From: Apis mellifera
Taxonomy: Eukaryota > Arthropoda > Insecta > Hymenoptera > Apidae
Direction: 5' to 3'
Length of the DNA stretch: 64,000 nucleotides
NCBI RefSeq assembly: GCF_003254395.2
Contig: NC_037646.1
Span: forward strand, 11,403,381 to 11,467,380
Shown here piece after piece: positions 63,037 through 64,000 of this stretch (position 1 is the stretch's first letter; each line of letters starts with the position of its first letter). Position numbers and translations under genes: made by a program. A model generated the notes under the pieces. It was not told the origin of the DNA and did not search any database. It saw only the letters and a list, made by a program, of their open reading frames with translations.

Positions 63037-63869
63037 TCATGTGGTAAAATAATTCAAATTCTCTTTTAATTTATCCTTCGGCCCAGCGGGACAAGTGGCC
63101 CCGAATTCGTCCACGAATTTACACCCCTCGACGATCCTTAGAGTCTCGTCGACTGAACGAGATGTACAGATTTCATTGATCATTATATATCGAATCAATT
63201 GCTTTTTGTCGATAACGAACAATGCTTTCTGGGATATCCCCTCCTTAGCATCGAGAACACCGTACAATTTCGATATATTGTGATTCTTGTCGGATAAAAT
63301 TGGTATGTTCAATTCGCCCAGTCCGCCCTGTTTCCGCGGCGTGATGGTCCATGCTAAATGCGCGTACACGGAGTCTGTAGAAATAGCAACTACATCGCAA
63401 CCTGTTTGCAATTTGAAATGAAATTAGATTTAGATTTTCTTCTCATTTTTTTTTTTTTTTTTAATCTAATTCGAGTTGAGCGTATAGAAAATAAGAAAAT
63501 AATTCATCATTTATATTATTATTATTATTATTATTATTTTAATCGTTACACGAGTGAAAAAAAATAATGTGTACCCAATTTATTGAACTCCTCGATGCGA
63601 TCACTGAATTGTATCATTTCCGTCGGGCATATAAAGGTGAAGTCGTAGGGATAAAACAGCATTATCAAGTACTTCTCCTCGTACTGTTTTAAAGATATTT
63701 CACGTAATTTTAATTCAACTACTGCAATGCCTGACCAAGCTGGCGCTACGGTCATCAACGCGGGTATCATCTGTACACCCGTTACACGCATCTTTTCCGG
63801 TTGATCTTTGTAACAGATATCGGACGTTTCTATCGTGGTTTTTAACATCGGGTCAAAAACTGCCGTCAT
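63037..63869 (-). CDS. Typical 2-Cys peroxiredoxin (thioredoxin peroxidase)
   Basis: Two exons on the minus strand, 63869-63575 and 63401-63037, join in phase to 219 residues. After an unusual N-terminal extension of about 40 residues, APAWSGIAVVELKLREISL starts the thioredoxin fold. The peroxidatic Cys81 is in YPYDFTFICPTE. STDSVYAHLAW follows. The resolving Cys202 is in GATCPAG, 121 residues after the first, the spacing of typical 2-Cys enzymes. GGLG (124-127) and a C-terminal YF (216-217) are both present; in eukaryotic Prx these two motifs confer sensitivity to over-oxidation. It reduces hydrogen peroxide and organic peroxides using thioredoxin. The sequence diverges from Prx1/2 around the resolving Cys (TCPA for VCPA). 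The extension does not look like a secretory signal. The gene faces beta-spectrin and may be nested in its last intron. Confidence 0.92.
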
Positions 63870-64000
63870 CTTGAGTTATAGGAGATAAAATAGGATCTTA
63901 TAAAAGTTAAAAAAAGGTTTCTTTGCGTACAACGTGAATGTTGGCAAATATTATCCCTGGTAACGGAAACAAAAGTTGGGAGAGAGAGGAGAGACAGAGT
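63870..64000 (-). promoter_or_regulatory. Upstream region of peroxiredoxin (cut by window edge)
   Basis: On the minus strand the ATG follows TCAAG in fair start context. No TATA box is visible in the 130 bp available. A GA-rich tract (GAGAGAGAGGAGAGA-like) lies at the edge. Confidence 0.35.

Noticed and set aside
1..64000. tRNA, rRNA or snRNA genes
   Set aside because: No cloverleaf with A and B boxes or familiar snRNA segment was recognised on reading both strands; a covariance search was not possible.

Overview
The window is nuclear DNA of an insect, most likely a bee (Apis or a close relative; this is inference). The intergenic DNA is very AT-rich and full of (TA)n, poly(T) and other microsatellites. 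Introns inside genes are mostly 60-110 bp with standard GT-AG borders, and every gene recognised is a conserved metazoan or insect gene. No operon, CRISPR array, tRNA, rRNA or intact transposon was found. Multi-exon genes are given as one span, with exon coordinates in the evidence. Exon joins were checked by reading phase and family alignment.

Layout, left to right. 1-2.5 kb: 5' half of a MAK/ICK-type ciliary kinase (-), cut by the left edge, with an intron expanded by tandem copies of its own exon end and splice donor. 6.7-8.3 kb: a membrane-anchored 2-oxoglutarate/Fe(II) oxygenase like OGFOD3 (+). 9.6-17.3 kb: a complete animal fatty acid synthase (-), probably with a distant 5' leader exon and TATA promoter near 22.7-22.95 kb. 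25.1-28.6 kb: the IQ/AAA protein IQCA1 (DRC11, -). 29.3-31.2 kb: COP9 signalosome subunit 3 (+), divergent from IQCA1. 32.7-34.5 kb: three small genes on the minus strand: nicotinamide riboside kinase, DPM2, and an AROS/RPS19BP1 homologue. 36.5-40.1 kb: Vps39/Vam6 (+). 41.4-62.7 kb: beta-spectrin (+), with a likely 5' non-coding exon, an 11.5 kb first intron, a single 5.9 kb coding exon, and an alternatively spliced 3' end. 63.0-63.9 kb: a typical 2-Cys peroxiredoxin (-), either convergent with beta-spectrin or nested in its last intron.

The genes do not form one pathway. MAK and IQCA1 are both ciliary/flagellar; FAS, NMRK1 and DPM2 are metabolic; CSN3, Vps39 and beta-spectrin are housekeeping scaffold or trafficking components. 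The most unusual features are the exon-tail/donor tandem array in MAK, the palindromic element at 4.77-4.85 kb, the hairpins in the FAS and beta-spectrin introns, the sharp GC contrast of the beta-spectrin exon, and the peroxiredoxin/beta-spectrin arrangement. I saw no clear new multi-gene system.
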